Origin: Acidimicrobiales bacterium
GTDB lineage: Bacteria > Actinomycetota > Acidimicrobiia > Acidimicrobiales > JADJXE01
DNA: 64,000 nt
Assembly (NCBI GenBank): GCA_016716005.1
Contig: JADJXE010000001.1
Coordinates: 943,001-1,007,000, forward strand
Direction: 5' to 3'
In this document: positions 53,532 to 61,605 of the stretch, piece by piece
Layout of the letters: the number at the start of each line of letters is the position of its first letter
Numbering within the stretch: position 1 is the stretch's first letter
Translations under genes and position numbers: made by a program
Notes under the pieces: generated by a model
What the model was told of the DNA's origin: nothing
Databases searched by the model: none
What the model saw: only the letters and a program-made list of their open reading frames with translations

Positions 53532-53537
53532 ACGGTA
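53532..53537 (-). promoter_or_regulatory. -10 hexamer of dapB, leaderless
   Basis: TACCGT on the minus strand lies 6 bases before the dapB ATG. Confidence 0.5.
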
Positions 53538-53568
53538 GTTCACGGGTCGCCAGCCCGGCCCGGGACGC

Positions 53569-54831
53569 TCAGGCGAGGGCGGCGACGACGGCGTCGGCCT
53601 CGAACGGGCCGACCACCGCGACCGTGCGCGGGCCACCGAGCACGCGCCCGAGCACGCGGTGCACGTCGTCGACGGTGACAGCCCGGTACCCGGCGAGCCT
53701 CTCGTCGACGGTGACGACGCGACCGCGGGTGGTCTCGCTGGTCGCCAGGCTGGCCATGCGGCTGCCGGAGTCCTCCAGCCCGAGCACCATCGAGCCGGTG
53801 AGGAACCCGACCGCCACGTCCCGCTCGGCGGGCGTGACCCCCGTGGCCGCCAGCCGCTCGATCTCGCCGGCGATGAGCCCCGCGACCTGTGCGAACCGTC
53901 CCGGTGCGGTGCCGGCGTACACCACGAGCGCACCGGTGTCGGTGTACGCCGACGCCGACGAGTACACGCTGTACGCAAGGCCGCGCTCCTCGCGCACCTC
54001 CTGGAACAGCCGGCTCGACATGCCCCCGCCGAGCACGTGGTTGGCGACGTCGAGGGCGTAGCGGTCGGGGTCGTGGCGTGCCACGCCCCGGAACCCGAGC
54101 GCCAGGTGGGCCTGCTCGGTGGGTCGCCGCAGCACGAGCAGCGGCGCCGGCGCCCTTGCCGGAGCGGCTCGGGCCGGCACCTGGCCGGCGTCGGGACCGG
54201 GCAGCAGGTCCCCCACGCGCGACGCGACCTCCTCGTGGTCGAGCCGGCCGGCGGCCGCCACCACCAGCGACCCCTGGCCGTAGTGCCGGCTGAAGAAGCC
54301 GGCGATGTCGTCGCGGGTGACGGCCTGGACGGTGTCAGCCGTGCCTGCCGTCTCCCGCCCCAGCGGGTGCCCGGGGAACAGTCCCTCGAGGACCAGCGCG
54401 TGCACGCGGTCCTCGGGGCTGTCCTCGTCCATGAGGAGCTCCTCCAGGATCACCTGGCGCTCGGCCTCCACCTCGTGGGTGCGGAGCGCCGGCGCGCTCA
54501 CCACGTCGGCCAGCAGGGCCAGCCCGGACCCGAGCTCCTCGGCCGGGAGACGCAGGTAGTACGCGGTGTACTCCTTCGCCGTGTAGGCGTTCATCTCCCC
54601 GCCGACGGCGTCGACGGCCTCGGCGATCTGGCGGGCCGAGCGGGTGGGCGTGCCCTTGAACAGCAGGTGCTCGAGGAAGTGCGACACGCCGGCCAGCTCG
54701 TCCGGCTCGTCCCGCGCGCCGACGCCGGCCCAGACGCCCAGGCTGAGCGAGCGGGCCTCGGGCATCCGCTCGGTGACCAACCGGAGGCCCGAGGCCAGCC
54801 GGCGACGCTCGATGGCGTCGCCGACGGCCAC
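53569..54831 (-). CDS. M16-family zinc metallopeptidase (processing-peptidase-like)
   Basis: A 420-residue peptidase. The inverted zinc motif H-x-x-E-H is in VSHFLEHLLFKGT (about residues 49-61), and the distal Glu is in ERQVILEELLMDEDSPED. An inactive second M16 domain fills the C-terminal half (RPTEQAHLALGFRG, VANHVLGGGMSSRLFQEVREERGLAYSVYSSAS). The length fits single-chain bacterial processing peptidases such as B. subtilis MlpA/YmxG, also encoded beside pnp. The start is GTG at 54831, 38 bases after the pnp stop, so it is co-transcribed with pnp and rpsO. Confidence 0.93.
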   Translation of the reverse strand: MAVGDAIERRRLASGLRLVTERMPEARSLSLGVWAGVGARDEPDELAGVSHFLEHLLFKGTPTRSARQIAEAVDAVGGEMNAYTAKEYTAYYLRLPAEELGSGLALLADVVSAPALRTHEVEAERQVILEELLMDEDSPEDRVHALVLEGLFPGHPLGRETAGTADTVQAVTRDDIAGFFSRHYGQGSLVVAAAGRLDHEEVASRVGDLLPGPDAGQVPARAAPARAPAPLLVLRRPTEQAHLALGFRGVARHDPDRYALDVANHVLGGGMSSRLFQEVREERGLAYSVYSSASAYTDTGALVVYAGTAPGRFAQVAGLIAGEIERLAATGVTPAERDVAVGFLTGSMVLGLEDSGSRMASLATSETTRGRVVTVDERLAGYRAVTVDDVHRVLGRVLGGPRTVAVVGPFEADAVVAALA

Positions 54832-54869
54832 GACCTCGGGCTCGAACCCGGCCGGTCCGGCCGAGGCGC

Positions 54870-57272
54870 TCAGCGCCGGCGCCGGGGGCGACGCCGATCG
54901 GCGCCTCGATCGCCGTCGGGGCGGCCGCTGCTCTCGGCCGGAGCGGGGCCGAGGTCGCCGAACTGGTCGCCCAGCTCGGCCTCGAAGGCCTCCTCGAACG
55001 ACACGTCGACGCGGTCGTCCGCCGCAGCCGAGCGGCGGGGGCGATCGTCGCGAGGCGGTCGCGCCTCGGAGCGCCCGGCGCCGTGCCCGGCCTCGTCGGC
55101 GCCACCGGCGACGTCCTCGCCCACCGGGGTGAGCGACACCTTGCCGTTGGGGTCGACGTCGTCGACGCGCACCTGCAGCTCGTCGCCGAGATCGACGACG
55201 TCCTCCACCCGGTCGATGCGCTTGCCCCCACCCAGCTTGGAGATGTGCACCAGGCCGTCACGCCCGGGGAGGATGTTCACGAAGGCGCCGAACTTGGTCA
55301 CGTTCACGACCCGTCCGGTGTAGATCTCGCCCACCTCGGGCTGCGGCGGGTGCACGATCAGCTCGATCTGGCGCCGGGCCTCGGCCACCGCCCCGCTGTC
55401 GGTCGAGCCGATGGTGACCGTGCCCACGATCCCGTCGTCGTCGACGGCGATGTCGGCGCCGGTCTCCTGCTGCAGGGCGTTGATCACCTTCCCCTTGGGC
55501 CCGATGACCTCGCCGATCTTCTCGATCGGGATCGGGAAGCTCATGATCTTGGGCGCCGTGCTCCGCACCTCTTCCCGCGGGGCCGGGATGGCCTCGTTCA
55601 TGACGTCGAGGATCGCCAGGCGGGCCTCACGGGCCTGCTGCAGCGCGTCGGCCAGGACGTCGGCGGGGATGCCGTCGATCTTGGTGTCGAGCTGCAGGGC
55701 GGTCACGAAGTCGGCGGTGCCGGCCACCTTGAAGTCCATGTCGCCGAAGGCATCCTCGGCGCCGAGGATGTCGGTGAGGGTGAGGTACTTCCCCTCGGCG
55801 AAGACCAGGCCCATGGCGATGCCGGCCACCGGTGCCTTGATCGGCACCCCGGCGTCCATGAGCGACAGGCTGGACGCGCAGACCGACGCCATCGACGTGG
55901 AGCCGTTCGACGAGAGCACCTCGGACACCAGACGGAGCGTGTAGGGCCACTCCTGCTGGTTGGGGACCACGGGGAGCAGGGCCCGCTCCGCCAGCAGCCC
56001 GTGGCCGATCTCACGGCGCTTCGGGCTGCCGACGCGGCCGACCTCGCCGTTGGCCGAGGGCGGCATGTTGTAGTGGTGCATGTACCGCTTGTGCTCGTCG
56101 ATGCCGATGGTGTCGAGCAGCTGGTTCATCCGGGGCATCCCCAGCGTGGCCACGTCGAGCACCTGGGTCTCGCCCCGCTGGAACAGCCCGGAGCCGTGGG
56201 CGGTGGGGATGACGCCCACCTCCGCCGACAGCGCCCGGATGTCGGTGGGCCCGCGGCCGTCGATGCGCACGCCGTCCTCGACGATCCGGGTGCGCACCAG
56301 CTTCTTGGTGAGCGACCGGACGGCGGCCTTGATCTCCTTCTCGCGGCCCTCGAACTCGTCGGCGAGCTCGGCGAGGATCTCGCTGGTCGCGAGCTCGATG
56401 GCTGCGTTGCGCTCGGCCTTGAGCACCAGCGTCGTGGCCGCGCCGAGGCGCTCTGCCCCCAGGGCCTGCACCCGCTCCCCGACGTCGTCGCCGTAGTCGA
56501 GCTGGCGAACGTAGGCGATGGGCGCGCGCACGCCGGCGGCGGCCACCAGCTCGCGCTGCAGCTCGACCGACTCGCGGATCCAGCGCTTCGAGGCCTCGAG
56601 GCCCTCGGCGATGGCCTCCTCGGTCACCTTGGGAGCGCCGTCCTGGTAGAGGTACCAGGCCTGCTCGGTGCCCCCGGCCTCGACCATCATGATGGCCACG
56701 TCGCCGTCGGGCAGGGCCCGGCCGGCCACCACCAGCTCGAAGGTGCCGGCGTCGCCCTCCTGGTAGGTGGGGTTGGGCAGCCAGGCACCGTCGGCGCTGT
56801 AGACGAGGCGCACCGCGCCGATGGGGCCGTCGAACGGGATGCCCGAGATCATGAGCGAGGCCGACGCGGTGTTGATGGCCAGCACGTCGTGCGGGTTGGC
56901 CTGGTCGGCACCCAGCACGGTGACCACGACCTGGGTCTCGTTGCGGTAGTCGTCGGGGAAGCTGGGGCGCAGCGGCCGGTCGATCAGCCGGCAGGTGAGG
57001 ATCGCCTGGTCGGTCGGGCGGCCCTCCCGGCGGAAGAACGAGCCGGGGATCTTCCCGGCGGCGTACATCCGCTCCTCGACGTCGACCGTGAGGGGGAAGA
57101 AGTCGATGCCCTCCCGCACGCCGGAGGCGGCGTTGGCGGTGACGAGCACCATGGTCTCGCCGATCTTGCCGACCACGGCGCCCTGGGACTGGGTGGCCAG
57201 CCGGCCCGTCTCGAACGACAGGGTGTTGCTGGTACCGGACACGGGCGTGGAAACGGTGATGACATCCGCCAT
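54870..57272 (-). CDS. pnp: Polyribonucleotide nucleotidyltransferase (PNPase)
   Basis: An 800-residue phosphorolytic 3'-5' exoribonuclease. It has two RNase PH domains (first about residues 5-150, with TNTLSFETGRLATQSQGAVV; second about 330-555, with GRGPTDIRALSAEVGVIPTAHGSGLFQRGETQVL and GKYLTLTDILGAEDAFGDMDFKVAG), a KH domain (EKIGEVIGPKGKVINALQQETGADIAV) and an S1 domain (GEIYTGRVVNVTKFGAFVNILPGRDGLVHISKL). A long acidic-basic tail of about 90 residues follows. The start is ATG at 57272 with GAGAGGAG upstream. The leader from rpsO is highly structured. It follows rpsO and precedes the M16 gene. Confidence 0.97.
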   Translation of the reverse strand: MADVITVSTPVSGTSNTLSFETGRLATQSQGAVVGKIGETMVLVTANAASGVREGIDFFPLTVDVEERMYAAGKIPGSFFRREGRPTDQAILTCRLIDRPLRPSFPDDYRNETQVVVTVLGADQANPHDVLAINTASASLMISGIPFDGPIGAVRLVYSADGAWLPNPTYQEGDAGTFELVVAGRALPDGDVAIMMVEAGGTEQAWYLYQDGAPKVTEEAIAEGLEASKRWIRESVELQRELVAAAGVRAPIAYVRQLDYGDDVGERVQALGAERLGAATTLVLKAERNAAIELATSEILAELADEFEGREKEIKAAVRSLTKKLVRTRIVEDGVRIDGRGPTDIRALSAEVGVIPTAHGSGLFQRGETQVLDVATLGMPRMNQLLDTIGIDEHKRYMHHYNMPPSANGEVGRVGSPKRREIGHGLLAERALLPVVPNQQEWPYTLRLVSEVLSSNGSTSMASVCASSLSLMDAGVPIKAPVAGIAMGLVFAEGKYLTLTDILGAEDAFGDMDFKVAGTADFVTALQLDTKIDGIPADVLADALQQAREARLAILDVMNEAIPAPREEVRSTAPKIMSFPIPIEKIGEVIGPKGKVINALQQETGADIAVDDDGIVGTVTIGSTDSGAVAEARRQIELIVHPPQPEVGEIYTGRVVNVTKFGAFVNILPGRDGLVHISKLGGGKRIDRVEDVVDLGDELQVRVDDVDPNGKVSLTPVGEDVAGGADEAGHGAGRSEARPPRDDRPRRSAAADDRVDVSFEEAFEAELGDQFGDLGPAPAESSGRPDGDRGADRRRPRRRR

Positions 57273-57286
57273 GCGGATCTCCTCTC

Positions 57287-57440
57287 GCGGCCCCACCCTC
57301 GTGGGGCCGCATCGGGAGCGACGGGGCCAGTTCCCAGTTGGCAGCCACCTCGCCGCGTGGGCCAGGGAGCCGGCAACTGGCAGCTGGCGCCTTCGTCGCT
57401 CGGGTGGTGATGGGATGAGGCGTGCGGCCCCACGGGCCGC
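57287..57440 (-). promoter_or_regulatory. Structured rpsO-pnp intergenic leader with three hairpins
   Basis: In transcription order (minus strand): GCGGCCC-CAC-GGGCCGC (57424-57440) just after rpsO; an imperfect 17-bp stem of 57326-57342 with 57372-57388 (14 pairs, 29-base loop); and a perfect 10-bp stem with a 4-base loop (57287-57310), whose base is about 14 bases before the pnp ATG and touches the ribosome site region. The first may be a terminator or attenuator. The last resembles, in position, the leader hairpin through which PNPase controls its own mRNA in E. coli. Confidence 0.55.
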
Positions 57441-57452
57441 TCGCCGGGATGG

Positions 57453-57710
57453 TTATCGACGCAGGCCGAGCCGGGCGATGATCGCCCGGTAGCGCTCCAC
57501 GTCGTTGCGCTTGACGTAGTCGAGCAACCGGCGGCGCTGACCGACCAGCATGAGCAGGCCGCGCCGGCTGTGGTGGTCCTTCTTGTGGACCTTCAGGTGC
57601 TCGGTGAGGTGGTTGATCCGCTCCGTGAGGATCGCGATCTGCACCTCCGGCGAGCCGGTGTCGGTGTCGTGCAGCCGGTGGGCGGCGATGGTTGCGGTCT
57701 TGTCGGGCAT
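57453..57710 (-). CDS. rpsO: 30S ribosomal protein S15
   Basis: An 85-residue primary 16S rRNA-binding protein. The full S15 pattern is visible: HDTDTGSPEVQIAILTERINHLTEHLKVHKKDHHSRRGLLMLVGQRRRLLDYVKRND, ending YRAIIARLGLRR. It is about four residues shorter at the N-terminus than E. coli S15. The start is ATG at 57710 with CAAGG upstream; a TAGCCT hexamer at 57801-57796 could be its -10, giving a leader of about 80 bases. It is the first gene before pnp, the near-universal order. Confidence 0.97.
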   Translation of the reverse strand: MPDKTATIAAHRLHDTDTGSPEVQIAILTERINHLTEHLKVHKKDHHSRRGLLMLVGQRRRLLDYVKRNDVERYRAIIARLGLRR

Positions 57711-57840
57711 GCGCTGACCTTGGGCGACGGATGGGGCGTGCGGCACGTGCCGTCAGGGGGCCGCAGACGGGCACCCGGCATCGGGCCGACGCCTCAGGCT
57801 AGCAGCCGGGGCTTCCGGAGGCGACCCGCCCGGCCGGCCC

Positions 57841-59007
57841 TCAGGCGTGGTCGAGGGTGGTCCAGCGAAAGCGCGGCTCGGGCCGGCGCCCGCGGCGGTG
57901 CACCACCCCGAACCGGCGCGCAGCCTCGCCGGCGGGGTCGTCGTCGAGGGGCGGGGTGAGCTCGAGGACCCGCGCCCCGGGCTCGTAGAGCACCCGTTCG
58001 ATCGCCCCCAGGGTGGCGGTGGCCGGGTCGAGGCCCTCGGCCTCCAGCGCCCGGCCGATGGCCCGGCCGAGCCGCCCCCGGAGGAGCTCGGCCACGATCG
58101 CGGGCAGGCTCTCGGGGTCCTTCAGCAGCCACGAGTGGGTCGCCCCGTGCACCACCACGAGCTGCCCGTTGGCCCACCGGGCCGCCGAGGCGGCGGTCTG
58201 CACGGGCACACCCAGGTCGCGGTCGCCGTGGATGACGATCACCGGCACGCCGTCCTGGCCCAGCCGGTCGAGCATCCAGCGGCTGCCGCCCGACCGCAGG
58301 ATCGACAGCCCGGGCGCCACCAGCCGGAGGGGCCGGCGCGCGTGGCCGGCGGCAACGGGGGCGAACAGGCGGGCGAGCTTGGCCGCCTGGCGCGGGTCGC
58401 GCACGACGGGAAGGGTGGAGAGGCTGTCGACGAGCAGGGCGATGCCGATGCCGCCGAGCAGGGCGGGGGCGACCCGGGCCACGTTCACGAAGCGGTCCCA
58501 GGTGCCGCCCACGATCGCGTCGACGGGCAGCACCGCGATCGCCCGCTGGGGCTCGCGGGCGGCCAGCTCGACCACCAGACGACCGCCCATCGAGTGGCCG
58601 GCGAGCACCGCGCCGCGGATCCCGAGGGCCCCCACGACCCGTCCCAGCAGCTCGGCGTAGCCCTTGAGCGTGCCGCCGCCGTCGGCCAGACCGGCGGTGC
58701 CCCCGTGGCCCGCGGTGTCGATGGCGATCACCTTGAAGCCCATCGCCACGAGGCGCGAGAGGGTCTGGGCGTAGAGGATCCCCTCGGCCGAGAAGCCGTG
58801 GACGACCACGAGGGGCACGCCCCGTCCGCTCACGGCGAGCTGGACGCGGTGACCGTCGGCCAGCCGGATGACGTGGCGGGCGAGCCGTGGGGGCCGCAGC
58901 GAGCTCGGCCCGGCCGGAGACGGCCCGGCGACGGGCTCGCCCACGAACTCGGTGACCGTGGACGCGACCTCGGCGCCGCCTCCCTCCTCCCCCGGCGGAT
59001 GGCTCAC
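57841..59007 (-). CDS. Alpha/beta hydrolase
   Basis: A 388-residue alpha/beta-hydrolase. Strand and oxyanion region VPLVVVHGFSAEGILYAQTL (about residues 64-83), nucleophile elbow LAGHSMGGRLVVELA (Ser in G-H-S-M-G), acid in VIVIHGDRDLGVPV, and catalytic His in VVVHGATHSWLLKDP. An extra C-terminal stretch of about 70 residues after the fold is poorly conserved. There is no signal peptide; the first 45 residues are acidic and probably disordered. Its GTG overlaps the ribF stop (GTGA), so it ends the infB-DUF503-rbfA-truB-ribF operon. The substrate is unknown. Confidence 0.85.
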   Translation of the reverse strand: MSHPPGEEGGGAEVASTVTEFVGEPVAGPSPAGPSSLRPPRLARHVIRLADGHRVQLAVSGRGVPLVVVHGFSAEGILYAQTLSRLVAMGFKVIAIDTAGHGGTAGLADGGGTLKGYAELLGRVVGALGIRGAVLAGHSMGGRLVVELAAREPQRAIAVLPVDAIVGGTWDRFVNVARVAPALLGGIGIALLVDSLSTLPVVRDPRQAAKLARLFAPVAAGHARRPLRLVAPGLSILRSGGSRWMLDRLGQDGVPVIVIHGDRDLGVPVQTAASAARWANGQLVVVHGATHSWLLKDPESLPAIVAELLRGRLGRAIGRALEAEGLDPATATLGAIERVLYEPGARVLELTPPLDDDPAGEAARRFGVVHRRGRRPEPRFRWTTLDHA

Positions 59008-59993
59008 CCCGGCGCTCCCGACGACGACCGCAGGCCGAGCAGGGCACCGGTCGCCTCCACGTCGCGGGTCATCTGCTCCACCAGGGCCTCCACCGAGTCG
59101 AACCGCTGCTCACCCCGGAGCCGGGCCACGAATCGGACCTTGGCGGCCTCGCCGTAGAGGTCGCCGTCGAAGTCCAGCAGGTACGCCTCGAGCAGCGACA
59201 TGGCCGCGTGGTCGTAGAACGTCGGTCGCCGGCCGAGGGAGATGGCGGTGGCGTGGATCGTCCCGTCGGGGCGCTCGTACCACCCGGCGTAGATGCCGTC
59301 GGCGGGCAGGCGGATCTCGGCTGGGACGTGCACGTTGGCCGTGGGGTAGCCGAGGAGGCGCCCCCGGGCGTCGCCGTGCTCGACGACGCCGCGCACCTCG
59401 TGCGGCCGGCCGAGCAGGGCGGCGGCCCCGGCCACGTCGCCCTCGGCCAGGGCCCGCCGCACCACCGTCGACGACACCGGCTCGCCGTCGACCGCACCCG
59501 CGGCCGGTGGGTCGCCGCCGGCGTCGACGAGCCCGATCCCCTCGACCGCGAAGCCGAGCGACGCTCCCATCGACCGCAGGAGGGCCACGTTGCCCCGGCG
59601 CCGGTGGCCGAAGTGGAAGTCCTCCCCGACCACCACCAGCCGCGCGTTGAGGCAGTCGACGAGGACCTCGGCCACGAAGTCCTCTGGCTCCTCCTTCGAC
59701 CGGGCCTCGTCGAAGCCCACCACGAGCGTGTAGTCGACGCCGGTCGAGGCCAGCAGCTCCAGCTTCTGGTCGAGATCGGTGAGGAGCTTCGGCGCCGAGT
59801 CGGGGCGCACCACCGAGGCCGGGTGGCGGTCGAAGGTGACGACGGCGGCACGAGCCCCGAGGGTGGCCGCGCGCTCGCGCAACCCCGAGATGAGCACCCG
59901 GTGCCCGAGGTGCACCCCGTCGAAGGCGCCGATCGTGACCGCGGTGCCCTCGTCGGGGCGGGGGCACGCATCGCCGTCGCGGAGCACCTCCAT
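59004..59993 (-). CDS. ribF: Bifunctional riboflavin kinase / FAD synthetase
   Basis: A 329-residue enzyme that phosphorylates riboflavin to FMN and adenylates FMN to FAD. The N-terminal nucleotidyltransferase domain has VTIGAFDGVHLGHRVLI (class I HxGH motif), VVTFDRHPASVV, VVGEDFHFGHRRRGN and the SSTVVRRALAEGDV signature. The C-terminal kinase domain has GRLLGYPTANVHVP, DGIYAGWY and the catalytic Glu in EAYLLDFDGDLYGE. The ATG at 59993 overlaps the truB stop (TGATG). It belongs to the infB operon in the usual order truB-ribF. Confidence 0.96.
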   Translation of the reverse strand: MEVLRDGDACPRPDEGTAVTIGAFDGVHLGHRVLISGLRERAATLGARAAVVTFDRHPASVVRPDSAPKLLTDLDQKLELLASTGVDYTLVVGFDEARSKEEPEDFVAEVLVDCLNARLVVVGEDFHFGHRRRGNVALLRSMGASLGFAVEGIGLVDAGGDPPAAGAVDGEPVSSTVVRRALAEGDVAGAAALLGRPHEVRGVVEHGDARGRLLGYPTANVHVPAEIRLPADGIYAGWYERPDGTIHATAISLGRRPTFYDHAAMSLLEAYLLDFDGDLYGEAAKVRFVARLRGEQRFDSVEALVEQMTRDVEATGALLGLRSSSGAPG

Positions 59994-60886
59994 CAGCCGG
60001 GGACGCTACCGCCCCCCGATGGCGGAACCGCGACGACGACGGCCGGCTTCACTCGGCCCCCGTGCGGCTCGTACACCGCCAGCAGCGCACCGGCGGCGTC
60101 GACCACGGCCCAGGGGCCGGTCCCGGACACCCCCAGGTCGTCCCGCTCGAGGACCTTCCCGTGGGCGACCTCGGCGGCCACCTCGGCGCCCACGACCACC
60201 CGGGGACGGCCCCGGAGCGCCTCGGCCGGCGGCAGGAGGAGCGCGGCATCGAGCGCCCCGAGCGGCACCGCCTCGGCCAGGCCGAAGGGCCCGACGGCCG
60301 TGCGCCGCAGCGCCCGGAGGTGCGCCGCCCCCCCGAGAGCGGCACCGAGGTCGGCGGCCAGCACCCGCACGTACGTGCCCGAGCCGCACTCGACGGAGAT
60401 GGCGTACACCAGGGGATCGGCGGTGGGCGCGACGTCGAAGCGGGTGACGGTGACCGGGCGCGGCGCCCGCTCCACCTCCACGCCCTGGCGGGCCAGCTCG
60501 TGGAGCCGCCGCCCGCCCACCTTCACCGCCGACACCATGGGCGGCACCTGGAGCAGCTCGCCGGTGAGGCCGGCGGCGGCCGCCCGGACGTCCGCCTCCG
60601 CCACCCCCGCCATGTCGGCCCGCGCCGTGACCTCGCCGGAGGCGTCGAGGGTGGACGTGGCCGTGCCCAGCACCACCTCGCCCTCGTAGGACTTGGGCAG
60701 GCCGGAGAGGAACCGCAGGAGCCGGGTCACCCGGCCCACCCCCAGCAGCAGGACGCCCGTGGCGTCCGGGTCGAGCGTGCCCGCGTGGCCGACCCGGCGT
60801 TCGCGCAGGAGGCCCCGCGCCTTGGCCACCACGTCGTGCGAGGTCCAGCCGGCCGGCTTGTCGACGACGGCGAGCCCGTCGGGCAT
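59993..60886 (-). CDS. truB: tRNA pseudouridine-55 synthase
   Basis: A 297-residue synthase for psi-55 of the T-arm. N-terminal VVDKPAGWTSHDVV, the catalytic Asp in VGHAGTLDPDATGVLLLGVG (about residue 39), then SYEGEVVLGTATSTLDASGE, the Tyr/Arg region VPPMVSAVKVGGRRLHELARQG and GSGTYVRVLAADLG. The C-terminal part is a PUA-like domain (about 230-290). The ATG at 60886 overlaps the rbfA stop (TGATG), and its own stop overlaps ribF. It belongs to the infB operon. Confidence 0.97.
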   Translation of the reverse strand: MPDGLAVVDKPAGWTSHDVVAKARGLLRERRVGHAGTLDPDATGVLLLGVGRVTRLLRFLSGLPKSYEGEVVLGTATSTLDASGEVTARADMAGVAEADVRAAAAGLTGELLQVPPMVSAVKVGGRRLHELARQGVEVERAPRPVTVTRFDVAPTADPLVYAISVECGSGTYVRVLAADLGAALGGAAHLRALRRTAVGPFGLAEAVPLGALDAALLLPPAEALRGRPRVVVGAEVAAEVAHGKVLERDDLGVSGTGPWAVVDAAGALLAVYEPHGGRVKPAVVVAVPPSGGGSVPG

Positions 60887-61287
60887 CAGCCGGCGGAGGG
60901 GTCGCGGGGCGGCTCGCCCTGGTGCAGGTCGGTGAGGATCTCCTCGATGCGCGCCGCCGTGCGCGACACCTCGTCGATCCTGAACAGCAGCTCCGGCGTG
61001 CGCTTGGTGCGGGCCTGGCGCGCGACGGCCGCCTGGAGCCGACCCCGCACGTGGCCCAGGGCCTCGAGCACCTCCGCATCGGCCTCGGGGTCGGCATCGC
61101 CCAGGGTGGAGAACCACACGACTGCGTGGCGGAGGTCGGGCTCGACCTCGACGGCCGTGACGGTGACGAGCGACAGCCGGTCGTCGTCCATGCGACCCAG
61201 CGCGTCGGCCACGATCTCGTGGACGAGCTCGTTGAGGCGGGCGGTGCGGGGGTACGGCCGCGGTGCACCACCGTGCCGGCGGCTCAC
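60886..61287 (-). CDS. rbfA: 30S ribosome-binding factor A
   Basis: A 133-residue KH-like assembly factor for the small ribosomal subunit. RTARLNELVHEIVADALGRMDDDRLSLVTVTAVEVEPDLRHAVVWFSTLGD matches RbfA, as does the C-terminal RTKRTPELLFRIDEVSRTAARIEEIL. The start is GTG at 61287, overlapping the DUF503 stop (GTGA); the frame stays open further upstream but only inside the DUF503 gene. It sits between infB and truB as usual. Confidence 0.95.
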   Translation of the reverse strand: MSRRHGGAPRPYPRTARLNELVHEIVADALGRMDDDRLSLVTVTAVEVEPDLRHAVVWFSTLGDADPEADAEVLEALGHVRGRLQAAVARQARTKRTPELLFRIDEVSRTAARIEEILTDLHQGEPPRDPSAG

Positions 61288-61577
61288 CGCCCCGTCTCCA
61301 GCCACGTGCGCTCCACGTCGAGCACCTGCACCTCGGGGTTCGACCACACGAAGCGCTCGACCTCGTCGGCGATCTCGCCGGCGTGGCGGTGCGAGCCGGC
61401 CACCACCGCCACCCCGACCAGGGCGCGCTGCCACTGGTTCTGGTGGCCGACCTCGGCCGCAGCGGCGCCGTAGCGCCGCCGGGCGCCCTCGACGATCGGC
61501 TTCAGCACCGACCGCTTGGCCTTGAGGGAACGGCACGCCGGCAGGTGCAGGTCGAACTCCACGGCGATCACGTACAC
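61284..61577 (-). CDS. ylxP: DUF503 (YlxP-like) protein
   Basis: A 97-residue ferredoxin-like-fold protein of the DUF503/YlxP family. It shows VIAVEFDLHLPACRSLKAKRSVLKPIVEGARRRYGAAAAEVGHQNQWQRALVGVAVVAG, with the conserved SLK.KR..LK and the H/D-x-x-W-Q region. Homologues lie between infB and rbfA in many Firmicutes and Actinomycetota, and are thought to assist ribosome assembly or rRNA processing. The start is GTG at 61577, 28 bases after the infB stop; its stop overlaps rbfA. Confidence 0.92.
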   Translation of the reverse strand: MYVIAVEFDLHLPACRSLKAKRSVLKPIVEGARRRYGAAAAEVGHQNQWQRALVGVAVVAGSHRHAGEIADEVERFVWSNPEVQVLDVERTWLETGR

Positions 61578-61605
61578 GAGCGATGGGAGCTGCGGGGCCC
61601 GCGGC

